This document shows positions 1 to 9,784 of a DNA stretch of 64,000 nucleotides, in pieces; within the stretch, counting starts at the first letter, position 1; every line of letters begins with the position of its first letter. The position numbers and the translations under genes are program-made. Source of the stretch: Rhizoclosmatium globosum (Eukaryota > Chytridiomycota > Chytridiomycetes > Chytridiales > Chytriomycetaceae); NCBI GenBank assembly GCA_002104985.1, contig MCGO01000116.1, forward strand, positions 62,001 through 126,000, given 5' to 3'. The notes under the pieces were generated by a model that ran no database searches, was not told the DNA's origin, and saw nothing but the letters and a program-made list of their open reading frames with translations.

Positions 1-920
1 CCTTCCATTCCTGATCGTGAAACCACAGAATTCTTTCCAGATGCAGCGGTAATTCTAGCACGAAGGTTTTTTTCCTCTCGGTGATCGTGGCGAAACAGGC
101 TGACTTTCATCATCAGAAGTACTGAAAATGTGACCATAACAACTAGCTCGCTAAATATATACAATATGATAAGTTTGGTGATATAATAAGCAACATAGAA
201 TCCTAGCGTGAAAAGTGACGTAACAATGGTTGCAATACCATATCGTGATACTATGCTGAGCTTTCCATCAGCTTCAATGGAAATACCAGCGGTATTGGCC
301 TTCTTGACATATATTGTGAAAGCAGTCAATAAGACCAAGTCAAACGCGATTACAATGCTTCCGCATACAACTGTTAAAATTCCACTCATGGAATCGAGGA
401 TTGGTTGGGTCGCAGAACGATTGCTAAATCGCATAAAACAAAGTATAACATCAGGAATGCATTGAAGAACGATGATTGGTGGAATAAGGAATATTGACCT
501 TGTTGCCCACATCCCAAATTGTGGAAAAACACGTTTCACAACGAAAATACCGCGTTTCCATACGTAATATACATAGAATGATTCAGAGAGAGAGATAAAT
601 ACAGAAACCATCGTCTTGGTTATGTTGGGATCGTATTTTGCGGTTCTTAAGGCTGAGGATGTATAGTAACCAGTTGTTGATAGTGCCATCATACCGAGTG
701 CATTATTTAGTGGCGTAAAAATAAGTCCTAGCGTTGTAGTTCTATTCGCACAGGAGTTTCGGAGGCTTGACGATTCTGACTGCAATCGCTTGGGAAGCTC
801 TTGTGTAACAACGAACCAAACCAAATAGAGAAATCCCGAAAAACAAATTGCCGCTGCGGTGCTCAGTGGCACGATAAGGCATAAGGATTTTGGACAGGTG
901 AGGACGGCTATGTTGGACAT
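1..920 (-). CDS. 7TM array paralog 1 (3' end beyond window)
   Basis: Partial gene: the frame is open from the ATG at 918-920 to the window edge (about 306 codons, no stop seen). It aligns by eye with the five genes upstream of it on the same strand: a short N-terminus, then TM1 ending in a Y-L-V-W-F-V-V-T-Q-E type motif, TM2 after an F-T-P-L-N-N segment, a K-R-G-I-F-V-V-K motif after TM3, an F-D-L-V-L-L stretch in TM5 and a D-G-K-L-S-I motif before TM6. Seven hydrophobic segments are visible. No known receptor family is recognised; a G-protein-coupled or other sensory receptor is possible, but only as inference from topology. No intron. The start lies 57 bp downstream of the stop of paralog 2. 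Confidence 0.8.
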   Translation of the reverse strand, partial: MSNIAVLTCPKSLCLIVPLSTAAAICFSGFLYLVWFVVTQELPKRLQSESSSLRNSCANRTTTLGLIFTPLNNALGMMALSTTGYYTSSALRTAKYDPNITKTMVSVFISLSESFYVYYVWKRGIFVVKRVFPQFGMWATRSIFLIPPIIVLQCIPDVILCFMRFSNRSATQPILDSMSGILTVVCGSIVIAFDLVLLTAFTIYVKKANTAGISIEADGKLSIVSRYGIATIVTSLFTLGFYVAYYITKLIILYIFSELVVMVTFSVLLMMKVSLFRHDHREEKNLRARITAASGKNSVVSRSGME

Positions 921-977
921 CGTTAACAAGAGATTTTCATTTCAAAAACCCTGTAATAAACGAAAGAAATTGTACAT

Positions 978-1898
978 TTATTTCAATTTTTGAGCTGAGC
1001 CAACTTCTGAATTTGATGTATTCCCACTTTTTCCATTATTAATTCGCGCATCCAAAATTTGTTGTTCCTTAACTTTGTGATAGAATAGACGGAGCTTCAT
1101 TCTGATCAGTAGCGCAAACGTGATACCAATGATAAGTTCACTTGCAACGTACGTTATAACTAGATTGGTCATGAACGAAATGATGTACAACAGTAACGCA
1201 GTTAGGGATACTAAAATCGTCTCAATGCCATTTCTTGCAACAATCAACAGCTTTTTATCGGCCTCAACAGAGGCTCCAGCATCATGGGCTTGTCTGACAA
1301 GCTTTATGAATGCCGTCAACAACAATAAATCGAATCCGACTACAACAACCCCTGCAACAGCTGTCAAAATACCGCTCATGGATTCAAAAACCGGTTGCTC
1401 ATCAGTATTATTCCCAATTCTCAAGAAACATAGCACAATGTCGGGAAAAGACTGGCAAAGTATGACGGGCGGAATAACAGCCGTAACGTAAGATACAACC
1501 TTTGCAAGACGAGGGAAAACGCGCCTCACAACGAACAATCCACGCTGAGTTATAAAATAGACGTACGAAAATTCAGAAAGAGATAAAAAAAGAGATACAA
1601 AGGTCTTGGAGACGATGCCGCCAAAAGCAACAATTCGCAAAACCGACGATGTGTAGTACCCCGTCAGTGACAAGGACATTATAAACAGAGCATTATTAAG
1701 TGGTGTAAATACAATTTTGAGTGGAGAATGTTGTGGAGAACTATTTACGTGTCGATTGTTGAGACTCGATGAATCTATCTGCAATCTTCGAGGAAACTCC
1801 TGAGTAACGACAAACCAAATCAGATAAAGCAGTCCAAAGAACGACAGAACGGCTGCGATACTTAGCAAGATGAGAGACAAAAGCAATTCAATAGGCAT
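978..1898 (-). CDS. 7TM array paralog 2
   Basis: Intronless 306-aa protein with seven hydrophobic segments. It shares the array's landmarks: TM1 followed by W-F-V-V-T-Q-E, a T-P-L-N-N-A-L segment before TM2, an R-G-L-F-V-V-R-R-V-F-P motif after TM3, G-F-D-L-L-L-L-T-A-F-I-K in TM5, a D-K-K-L-L-I motif before TM6, and a charged cytoplasmic-type tail. The family is not recognised; a membrane receptor is a guess from topology. The stop codon TAA is part of an AATAAA hexamer, so the polyadenylation signal overlaps the end of the coding region. Gaps to its neighbours are 57 and 67 bp. Confidence 0.85.
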   Translation of the reverse strand: MPIELLLSLILLSIAAVLSFFGLLYLIWFVVTQEFPRRLQIDSSSLNNRHVNSSPQHSPLKIVFTPLNNALFIMSLSLTGYYTSSVLRIVAFGGIVSKTFVSLFLSLSEFSYVYFITQRGLFVVRRVFPRLAKVVSYVTAVIPPVILCQSFPDIVLCFLRIGNNTDEQPVFESMSGILTAVAGVVVVGFDLLLLTAFIKLVRQAHDAGASVEADKKLLIVARNGIETILVSLTALLLYIISFMTNLVITYVASELIIGITFALLIRMKLRLFYHKVKEQQILDARINNGKSGNTSNSEVGSAQKLK

Positions 1899-1965
1899 TC
1901 AGACGAGTAGATTTACAAATTTTATTGTTCGTGAAAATTTTAACACAATATGAGAAAAAGTTCAC

Positions 1966-2988
1966 TTATTTGGAGTTATGATTCATCACACCACTTTGCC
2001 TCATGCTGGCCAAACGAATTTCCTCCTCTCGCGTTGCAGAAACAGATGCTGTTCTCTCTGCTTCCGATTTTGACACCGCGCAGCACTTTTCAGACTTTGC
2101 ATTAATTCGATCTTGAAGATTTTGTTCCTCCGTGTTTTCTTGTCGGAATAATCGTAATTTCATGGCCAGCAACAATGCAAAGATGAGACCAACCTCCAGC
2201 TCACTAATAATATGGGCAATTTCACTTCCTTTCAGAGCATACAGTGCGTAAATTAGCAGCGCTGTGATGGATATAACGTCCGCCGCTATTCCATATTGGC
2301 AAATAATTGTGAGTTTTCTGTCTGCCTTTAATCCAAGGCCCTCGTCATCAGCTCGCCGAACATACTTGATGAAAGCTACTAATAAAAGTACATCAAATCC
2401 AATCACGCATACCCCTGCAATAGCAACGAGTCCGTTTCCTATTGCAGCAAATAGCTTTAAATTTAAGCCACTCACGCGATTTTCCAAAACACACAAAATA
2501 ATGTTGGGTACAGGCTGCAGATGTATTATTGGCGTAATCACGTAGATGGAATACGAGAGAACCGTCGCAAGCTGCTTGAATACGCGTTTCACCACAAACA
2601 TTCCTCTCTTCCATGAGTAATATACGTAGGTCGATTCAATAGCCGAAAAAAACACGCCAACCATAGTGTTGAGGACATGAAATTGAAATCCTTCAAAATA
2701 TGGTCTTGCTGCTGAAGAAGCATAGTATCCTACCAATGACAATGCCATAAGGCCCAGTGAAATGTTAAAGGGTGAAAATAAAATTTTGAGCGTAGACTTC
2801 TTCACGGTTCGTGAGTTGTTACTTTGGATGTTTGAAGATTCATTTTTAGACCGTTTTGGTATCTCTTGAGTGACCACGAACCAAATCAAATACGTGAAGC
2901 CAATAAGAGATAGAAATGATGCGGTACTTAAAATAACGATGGAAGGGATGCTCTTTGGAGTTGTGTCAACAGTGGTTTGGTTGGTCAT
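1966..2988 (-). CDS. 7TM array paralog 3
   Basis: Intronless 340-aa seven-transmembrane protein of the same family. It begins with a short Thr/Pro-rich extracellular-type tail, then TM1 (ending Y-L-I-W-F-V-V-T-Q-E), an F-S-P-F-N-I-S-L block before TM2, K-R-G-M-F-V-V-K-R-V-F after TM3, and F-D-V-L-L-L-V-A-F-I-K-Y in TM5. The C-terminal tail of about 60 residues is Ser/Glu/Arg-rich and could be a regulatory (phosphorylatable) cytoplasmic tail. Its start codon lies only 27 bp after the stop of paralog 4, the tightest gap in the array. Function unknown. Confidence 0.85.
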   Translation of the reverse strand: MTNQTTVDTTPKSIPSIVILSTASFLSLIGFTYLIWFVVTQEIPKRSKNESSNIQSNNSRTVKKSTLKILFSPFNISLGLMALSLVGYYASSAARPYFEGFQFHVLNTMVGVFFSAIESTYVYYSWKRGMFVVKRVFKQLATVLSYSIYVITPIIHLQPVPNIILCVLENRVSGLNLKLFAAIGNGLVAIAGVCVIGFDVLLLVAFIKYVRRADDEGLGLKADRKLTIICQYGIAADVISITALLIYALYALKGSEIAHIISELEVGLIFALLLAMKLRLFRQENTEEQNLQDRINAKSEKCCAVSKSEAERTASVSATREEEIRLASMRQSGVMNHNSK

Positions 2989-3015
2989 TTTGGAGTGAAC
3001 AAGGGATTTTCAGTA

Positions 3016-4038
3016 TTACTTTTTATTAACACTCATTACAACCGTACTTCTTTTCGCGTTTGGTAGTGGAGGCGCTGTTTCTGACTGGGATGGTATACCA
3101 ATTGACTCCACTTCACCAGAAATCCCTAGTTCAAGTCCTGACAACTTTGACGAATATGAAGTTTTTTCAGATTTTCCAGTGATTCGTGCTTGAAGGTTCT
3201 GCGCTTCCTGGATTTCTTGATGAAATAAACTCACTTTCATCCCCAATAGCAGGGCGAAGATGAGTCCCAAGACAAGCTGACTCACAGTATTGAAGGCAAC
3301 AATGCCTGTAACAAAATATAGTACGAATATGGAGAGTGTTGTAAGGGAAGTGGCGATTGCCCCAATTCCGTATCGACAAACAATAACCAACTTTTTGTCT
3401 GATTCAATAGAAGCACCAGCAACATTAGCTTTTCGCACAAACTTGATGAAAGCAGAGAGCAAGACCAAGTCAAATGCTATCACACACAGCCCAGAAAGTG
3501 CAATAAACCCGTTCCCAACAGTTTCAAATCGTTTCACATTTAATCCTTCCACTCGAGGTTTAAGGTAGCACAGGACCAAGTTTGGGATAGATTGTAGAAG
3601 AATAATTGACGGGATGAAATAAATTGATCTTTCTGCAAAGGATGTAAGACGGGGAAATTCGCGCTTCACGACAAATATTCCACGTTTCCATGCATAGTAT
3701 ACATAAGAAGATTCTATGAAAGAAAGGAAAAGGCTAACCATCGCGTTTGTCACATTGAATTGATATCCTGTGGAGAGTGCCCGAGTTGCAGCTGAACTAT
3801 AGTATCCGATGAAAGAGAGGGCCATTATCGCGAGAGATGTATTAAATGGTGTAAATAATATACGCCGTATGGATCTTGGAGGTTCGTGAGAGTCGTGCAT
3901 AGATGATCTTGAAAGCTCCTTTGTTGCAACGAACCAAACCAAATAAAGGAACCCAAACGAGAGCAAAACACAAGCTATGCTTAGTGGGAGAGTCGTTGAT
4001 AGCATAGTCGCTTCTGTGGGACGAGTCTCGGTTATCAT
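3016..4038 (-). CDS. 7TM array paralog 4
   Basis: Intronless 340-aa seven-transmembrane protein, close in length and motifs to paralog 3 (K-R-G-I-F-V-V-K-R-E-F-P after TM3; A-F-D-L-V-L-L-S-A-F-I-K-F in TM5; S-D-K-K-L-V-I before TM6). The C-terminal tail is Ser/Pro-rich and ends V-N-K-K; the Asn and Lys codons create an AATAAA hexamer just before the stop, so 3'-end formation could occur almost at the stop codon. No known family is recognised. Probably a plasma-membrane or endomembrane sensor, by topology only. Confidence 0.85.
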   Translation of the reverse strand: MITETRPTEATMLSTTLPLSIACVLLSFGFLYLVWFVATKELSRSSMHDSHEPPRSIRRILFTPFNTSLAIMALSFIGYYSSAATRALSTGYQFNVTNAMVSLFLSFIESSYVYYAWKRGIFVVKREFPRLTSFAERSIYFIPSIILLQSIPNLVLCYLKPRVEGLNVKRFETVGNGFIALSGLCVIAFDLVLLSAFIKFVRKANVAGASIESDKKLVIVCRYGIGAIATSLTTLSIFVLYFVTGIVAFNTVSQLVLGLIFALLLGMKVSLFHQEIQEAQNLQARITGKSEKTSYSSKLSGLELGISGEVESIGIPSQSETAPPLPNAKRSTVVMSVNKK

Positions 4039-4089
4039 TTTACAAGTGATTTACTAAAGGTACTCAGAAAATGAAATAATTCAAACAGG

Positions 4090-5184
4090 TTACATCATAC
4101 TCCTGAAACTTGGACTTCGCTTGATTGAAGGCTTTTCTTGATTTATTTTCTCGATTATGGGTGCATTGGGTGATAGTGCTTTTGCAGATGCAGATCGACT
4201 AAGAGATGCAACTCTTACAGAAGACTCGACGCTGGTTTTTCTATTTTCAACATCTCTACTTGCATTTGCTGCGCGTGATAATCGCTTCTCCAGCTCATTT
4301 TTTTCGTTTTGTTGCAATTTGACTTTCATCTGGAGCAGAACCCCAAACACGACACCCAGCCACAGGTACATCATCACGGCAAACACGTCAGCAAAAAAAT
4401 AGTATAAAACAAAACAGGAGAGGGACATGATCCCTGCGGAAACGGCCATACTTCCATAACGAGCTACAATCAGGAATCGCAAGTCAACTCGAGATTCAGT
4501 TGATATTGTCTTTTGCATAAACTTGACGAAAACAACCAATAGAAACAAGTCGAATGATATAGCAATGACACCACAGGTAAGATTCAAAGCAAACATAATT
4601 TGATGCAATACAGACGATAACGCTGGTTTTGCCCCAAGGGAAATAAATACAATCGATGGCACGTCCTGGATGATTAAAAATATAGGAAGGATTTGTGAAA
4701 ATACTTTGATGAAGCTCGAATAGTCTGGAAATATTTCTTGAACAATGGGACCAGCCCTTTTACCAGAGAAATAAACATAGCCGGCTTCATAGAATGATAT
4801 TCCTATTGTAGCCAAGGTGGTATAGATATCAAACGCAAAAGAATGAGAAGGTACTGAGAACATCAGCGCAACAACAACATAAACTCCAGTCAGTGAGAGT
4901 GACATCACAATAAGACTTGCGTTGAATGGTGTGGCTGCACTATGATGATTATGCTTGAAAAAAGATGCCATCGTGTTTGTTGTATAATTTGTATTGCTAC
5001 GACTATCTGTTCCCGTGCTGCTCCGAGAACTTCTTCTCTTATTCTCAAGCTGTGCTTCTCTGAATACAAGGAACAGTAAAACGACAAAGCCAAAGAAGGA
5101 AATCGTTGCTGCACACGCCATTATGATACAATACGCGTTTGGAGCCGCTGTAAGTCGGTCTTCGACTTCTAACGTCACGTTCAT
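4090..5184 (-). CDS. 7TM array paralog 5 (second subgroup)
   Basis: Intronless 364-aa protein that pairs with paralog 6 in a distinct subgroup. Both start M-N-V-T, carry D-R-L-T-A before TM1, have a Ser/Arg-rich first loop, and share F-S-G-K-R-A-G-P-I-V-Q-E after TM3, F-V-K-F-M-Q-K-T-I-S after TM5, and a long Ser-rich C-terminal tail ending S-P-S-F-R. Seven hydrophobic segments are present. Function is not recognised. Compared with paralogs 1-4 the K-R-G-x-F-V-V motif becomes K-R-A-G-P-I-V, which still places it in one family. Confidence 0.85.
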   Translation of the reverse strand: MNVTLEVEDRLTAAPNAYCIIMACAATISFFGFVVLLFLVFREAQLENKRRSSRSSTGTDSRSNTNYTTNTMASFFKHNHHSAATPFNASLIVMSLSLTGVYVVVALMFSVPSHSFAFDIYTTLATIGISFYEAGYVYFSGKRAGPIVQEIFPDYSSFIKVFSQILPIFLIIQDVPSIVFISLGAKPALSSVLHQIMFALNLTCGVIAISFDLFLLVVFVKFMQKTISTESRVDLRFLIVARYGSMAVSAGIMSLSCFVLYYFFADVFAVMMYLWLGVVFGVLLQMKVKLQQNEKNELEKRLSRAANASRDVENRKTSVESSVRVASLSRSASAKALSPNAPIIEKINQEKPSIKRSPSFRSMM

Positions 5185-5243
5185 TGTTTGAGTTTTTTAT
5201 TTCTGGAAATCAATAGGCAAATCATGTACACTGTTAAAGAACT

Positions 5244-6359
5244 TTATTCATTACGTATTATATTTCTGAAGCTGGGACTACGCGATAATGTCTCGCGACT
5301 CTTGTGAATATTCTGACCAGCCGGAGCCAACAATGAATCTCGTCCAACTTTAGTGGATGATTCTTTGCTGATATTTACGGCTTTTGTGGAAGTTTCTCGA
5401 CTGATTTCCCTATTTGCTTCCTTATTCTGAGAGATTCGCCTTTGCATCTCCTTCCGCTCATTTTCCTGTAACTTGACCTTCATAACGAGCAAGACCCCAA
5501 AAATACCGCCCAAGAGCAAATAGGTGATAATTGCAAACACGTCTGCAAAGCAAAAGTACAAAACAAAACTAGTCAGAGACATAATACCCATCGAAACGGC
5601 TATGCTCCCATAACGAGAAATGATAAGGAAACGTAAGTCCAGCCGAGATTCTTGTGAGATTGTTTTTTGCATAAACTTGACGAAAACAACCAATAGAAAC
5701 ATATCGAATGAAATCGCTGTGATTCCACAAAGCAGATTCAAATAAAACATGATTTGGTGGATCAGAGCTGCGATCGACTGTTTGTATCCGAATGCCATAA
5801 AAACAATCAGCGGTAAATCTTGAATAACAAGGAAAGGAGGCAGAATCACAATGAAGTATCTGATAAAAAGTGAGCAATTGGGAAAGACTTCTTGAACGAT
5901 TGGTCCTGCGCGTTTTCCAGAGAAGTAGACATACGAAGCTTCAAAAGCAGATATCGCCACTGTCGCAATAGTATCGTACAGTTCGTAATCAAATGATCGA
6001 AAGGGTGCTGTCAATAAAGCTGATATTGAAAGATAAAGAAGTATTAATGACAAGGACATGATCAGCATGCTAATATTGAATGGAGTAGCTCTGTGGTGAA
6101 TATCTGAAGCTAAATTTTGTATAGTATAATGAAGTTTGAAAAGCGGAGTCATAGTATCTGTTTGATTGCTGAGACTCTGGCCCCCTGTACTAGTTCTTGC
6201 GGAACTGCGGCGCCTCGAGTTTGGATGTGATTCTCGCCAGATAACAATCAACAGTATAATAAGCCCCAAACAGGCAATCATTGCAGCGCTGGCCATTATT
6301 ACATGGTACACACCGGGAAACGCGGTTAATCGATCAGGAGGTGTGATTGTAACGTTCAT
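5244..6359 (-). CDS. 7TM array paralog 6 (second subgroup)
   Basis: Intronless seven-transmembrane protein, 371 aa from the chosen start. The frame is open upstream to an ATG at 6407, but I prefer the ATG at 6359 because it gives the same M-N-V-T start as paralog 5 and avoids overlap with the last exon of the ERT1-like gene (stop at 6404-6406). It shares F-S-G-K-R-A-G-P-I-V-Q-E after TM3, F-V-K-F-M-Q-K-T-I-S after TM5 and the S-P-S-F-R C-terminus with paralog 5. The stop codon TAA lies inside an AATAAA hexamer. Function unknown. Confidence 0.85.
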   Translation of the reverse strand: MNVTITPPDRLTAFPGVYHVIMASAAMIACLGLIILLIVIWRESHPNSRRRSSARTSTGGQSLSNQTDTMTPLFKLHYTIQNLASDIHHRATPFNISMLIMSLSLILLYLSISALLTAPFRSFDYELYDTIATVAISAFEASYVYFSGKRAGPIVQEVFPNCSLFIRYFIVILPPFLVIQDLPLIVFMAFGYKQSIAALIHQIMFYLNLLCGITAISFDMFLLVVFVKFMQKTISQESRLDLRFLIISRYGSIAVSMGIMSLTSFVLYFCFADVFAIITYLLLGGIFGVLLVMKVKLQENERKEMQRRISQNKEANREISRETSTKAVNISKESSTKVGRDSLLAPAGQNIHKSRETLSRSPSFRNIIRNE

Positions 6360-6403
6360 TGTTTGTGAATGAATAGAAGACGATTTATTTTTCAACAAGC
6401 AGC

Positions 6404-7796
6404 TCAATCTTTCCTCGACTGAAAAAGAGGGAGGAAATTTCCAATGACAGCTGTTTGAAAGAGTTAGTATCTAATTCATATAAATATTCCAAAGCGACTT
6501 ACCCAAAGGGACATCAAAGATATCGCGCTTGATTGTAAAACATACTGAGCAAGGAATGTTCCGACCAGTGGGACTGACTAGAACACTTCTAACCATCCAG
6601 CTACAGTTTTTGTTGTCGAAGGCAGCAGTAGCAAATCGTTCCCAGTATTCAATGACACTCTTGGCATCCATCAGTTGGTAAATATATGTACTTTGTTGCG
6701 ATGTTGTCGGAAGAAGAGTTTCGTGTGGCCAGTCCGTAAGAAGGCAGAATTCCTTGCCGACAAGAGAGATTTCTCCAGATCTACGCCACACCACAGTTGG
6801 AGTTCCTGAATACGTTATCAGCTTTTCATATTCCTGAATGAGATGAAGATTGTTGGGTTACATTGCAATTGCCACAACCTCGTGTAAAAACTTACAATCA
6901 GAGTTCGCTGAAAACATTTTTCCATAAACACCAAATCTTCGTCACTCAGATTCATGATGACAGCCATAAAACTGGGTCTGAATTTCGCGAGGGAGCCGCA
7001 AATACGCATAATGTCTTGTTTCTCCATGTGCTCTGCAATGTACTTTACAAGAAAGTGGTAGCCCTCTCTGTAATCATATGGACGCACGACTTCTCGGTAC
7101 ACACGCTTTGCTTTACGAACGAGTTGGTCATTACGGGCAAGATCAAGAACCACACCAGTTGGTTGAGTTGAAGGGTGCGGGGGAAGGAGGGCATCGTGAG
7201 AGTATGGGTTTGTAGGGTGCGACTGCAAATGAAGATGTGTCGTAGCTGAAGGGTTTGAATCAAGCATATTCGAGAGGAACGAGTATTCTGAGTTGATTGA
7301 TTCCGAGCCGAAACCGCCGTGGATCAAAAGGGGGTTTGCGGAAGAGGAAATATTTTGCGGAAGAGCTTGGATTGGATCGGGACCGGGTTGTTGTTGTTGT
7401 TGATGTTGTTGGTCTTGTTTTTGATGTGCGGCGGAAGTCGGATCAATAAAGAAGAGGTCTTCATCGGAGGAAGATGGTTTCAAGTTGGCCGCCGATGGAC
7501 CCGAGAGCTGCGACTGCGACTGCGACTGGCCCGGTGGCGGAACAAGGGCTTCTTCGGGGACAATTTCGAGATACTTTGCTCGTTTGCGTTGGCCATCGCG
7601 GCTGTTTTTGGTTGGTTTTAGTTGTTCGTTGATTGAAAGAAAGAAAGAAACGCTACCATTCGACGCCACGCCGGGTGCAGCGATCACACGGTCGTCCCTC
7701 GGAACAGGTCACGTGCGATTGCTGACACGCAAGACAGGCCATGGCGGTGCGCTCTCGGTCCCGTCGTCCCTTCTCTTTCTCTTTCTGGTCCGTCAT
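6404..7796 (-). CDS. ERT1/AcuK-like Zn2Cys6 transcription factor
   Basis: Four exons: 7657-7796, 6896-7601, 6503-6833, 6404-6450 (407 aa). Residues 21-47 form a perfect Zn2Cys6 binuclear cluster (C-x2-C-x6-C-x5-C-x2-C-x6-C: Cys21, 24, 31, 37, 40, 47). The sixth cysteine codon is assembled across the first splice junction, which supports the model. A Gln/Pro/Ser-rich middle is followed by a PAS-like C-terminal region with P-T-V-V-W-R-R-S-G-E and K-E-F-C-L-L-T motifs and an I-G-N-F-L-P-L-F end, the hallmark of the fungal ERT1/RDS2/AcuK family that controls gluconeogenic and respiratory genes. Intron 3 has an ideal TACTAAC branch site. The start ATG is the least certain part. Confidence 0.85.
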
Positions 7797-7859
7797 TCGT
7801 TGGGTTTGATGTTTTATCGAGAAAAGAATAGAGAGAACAACTGGCACTAATTCTTGGAT

Positions 7860-8606
7860 TTATTGCGCTAGAGGGTTTGCATGAATCGTGATGCTCTTTA
7901 TCCTTATATCCTGCAACGGCCGATTGGATCCACCTTCCACAGGCACCTTCTCCATCGCATCCAGCGTATCCATCCCATCAATCACTTTCCCAAAGACAGT
8001 ATATTTCGAGTCTAAATGTGCGTGCTTTCCATATGTGATGAAGAACTGAGATTTGTTGGTGTCGGGGCCTTTGTTGGCCATTGATACGATTCCGCGAGTG
8101 TTGTGTTTGAGGGTAGATTTGATTTCGTCTGCGAAGGGTGCACCCCAAATACTTTGACCGCCCTTTCCTGTTCCTGTTGGGTCTCCGGTCTAGTAAGGTG
8201 TTGGATGTTAGTTGAAACAGACTTCAGACTGTAGAGTACGCGGGTATCACACAGCGATAGAGTCATCTTATTTTGATTGACAGATTGATTGTATGACAGA
8301 TGAGGTAGGTTTAGGGCTGGGTTTGGGGTGTTGATTGATGTTTGAAGCTTCAACTGCGCAATAGCACAACGCATCCTTCCTCATTATCAACCAGTGGATA
8401 TCTCTCTCTCCTTCGCCTTATAGTTTCTCAAGCATGCGACGTATGCTAACCTGGATCATAAAGCCTTTGATGTTACGGTGAAACAGGTTGTTGTTGTAGT
8501 ATCCACTGGCAGCAAGAGCGAGGAAGTTCTCTGCTGTTCGCGGTACTGCTTCACAAAATAGTTCGATTTTGAGGTCTCCAAGGTCAGTGTGGAGTGTGAC
8601 AGACAT
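7860..8606 (-). CDS. Cyclophilin-type peptidyl-prolyl isomerase, PPIL3-like
   Basis: Two exons, 8451-8606 and 7860-8189 (161 aa). The protein is a single cyclophilin domain starting [11 protein letters not shown], with [26 protein letters not shown] and the C-terminus H-A-N-P-L-A-Q. This pattern and the length match the PPIL3 subfamily, a nuclear, spliceosome-associated cyclophilin. Catalytic Arg (FHR), Gln and Phe (SQFF) are present, so isomerase activity is expected. The intron is 261 nt, much longer than most here. The ERT1-like gene follows 63 bp downstream on the same strand. Confidence 0.92.
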
Positions 8607-9642
8607 AGTTGTCTTGGTTTGATAGAAGTTTCTTCCTTCTTTATTTTAATCTATTCATTGCTCTTCTCGATATAACTTAAGTAAGTGATTTATTTATTGA
8701 TAAGTATTTTAAATGTTTCCTGTGAATTCAATGCATGAAAATTGATTCCAAGCTGATTCCAACCTGATAGCGAGCAAAAGTGGGCGGCAATGAGGAACGA
8801 ATTGTCGCCCGCTGGAGCGAGCTTTTTAGGTCATGTTTGGGTGTGTTTGGAACAATATAGAATGATAGTGAGCAAAACTCGAATTTTTTCTCTGTCCCGA
8901 TTTCAAAACTTTGCCACAACCTCACCCACCCAATAATCACCCCTTCCTGGAGAACTATGGCTTATTGGAAAGCTATGGAGCAGGAAAATCTATTGAGTTT
9001 ATTTAAAAATCGAAATAATGAAGATCATATGCTGTTCTGATCAATCGCAGATTCCAACTCATTGAATCAGCAATTAAAACGGAATCCCCCACGTTGGGCT
9101 CTGGCAGTACATGCTTGGAGAAAGATAATAAAAAAATAACGAAATAAACTTATTCGTGTGGAACGGTATTAAGTTTGGCAAGTTTCATACAACAACAATG
9201 ACTCGCCCACACAAAGCCAAGACCACGGCTGCCAATGAAGGACAGCGCAATCGTATTGCACCAATGAACACGAATGATTCAGACGAGAATGGAGATAGAC
9301 GCCCTTCGACTGGTTTGTACTGGATTCGGACAGAATCAACAGCTCTGATCTAACGACTGAACATATACATCTTTTGCAATACAACAATAGAACTGCGAAC
9401 CCAATTCGATGTTCCTCCAATGTTATGGTTTGAAACGCGCGTTTGGGATTTGGTTGCAGGGATTACAGCTACTCAGGATTGGTTGGAGTCACCATTTTGT
9501 TTCTTCTTTCAACGATTTGGAACTTTCTTTTATCATAATGATCTGGATGCAGCTGCGGTTGAAGTTCAAAGCGGTGAACATTTTGGGTTTAAGCAGTTTG
9601 GATACCAAGTGTTTTATGTAAAATGGAAGAATAATAATAAAT

Positions 9643-9675
9643 GTTGTACTATTCCAACCTACGTTGGAATACAAC
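9643..9675. repeat. Inverted repeat 1 (hairpin)
   Basis: Arms ATTCCAAC (9651-9658) and GTTGGAAT (9663-9670) with a 4-nt loop. The pairing resumes outside a 3-nt bulge with GTTGT (9643-9647) against ACAAC (9671-9675). Read directly from the sequence; function unknown. Confidence 0.7.
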
Positions 9676-9681
9676 TTACAA

Positions 9682-9709
9682 AAAAGCGAGCTTTCAAAGC
9701 TCTGCTTTT
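9682..9709. repeat. Inverted repeat 2 (hairpin)
   Basis: GAGCTTT (9688-9694) and AAAGCTC (9696-9702) around one central base, extended by AAAAGC (9682-9687) pairing with GCTTTT (9704-9709) across a one-base bulge. About 13 pairs in all, with the innermost ones likely open as the loop. Confidence 0.7.
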
Positions 9710-9747
9710 CTATCTTACATTCTAGTTTCTTTTTTTTAAGTGTAAAC

Positions 9748-9784
9748 TATAAGGCTGTGGCTTTAAGCTAATATCAGCCTTATA
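9748..9784. repeat. Inverted repeat 3 (hairpin)
   Basis: Perfect 10-bp arms TATAAGGCTG (9748-9757) and CAGCCTTATA (9775-9784) around a 17-nt loop that itself holds a small GCTT-T-AAGC palindrome. Confidence 0.7.

Noticed and set aside
9420..9725. 101-codon plus-strand ORF
   Set aside because: Crosses the hairpin cluster, overlaps conflicting ORFs on the other strand and has no motif or splice support.
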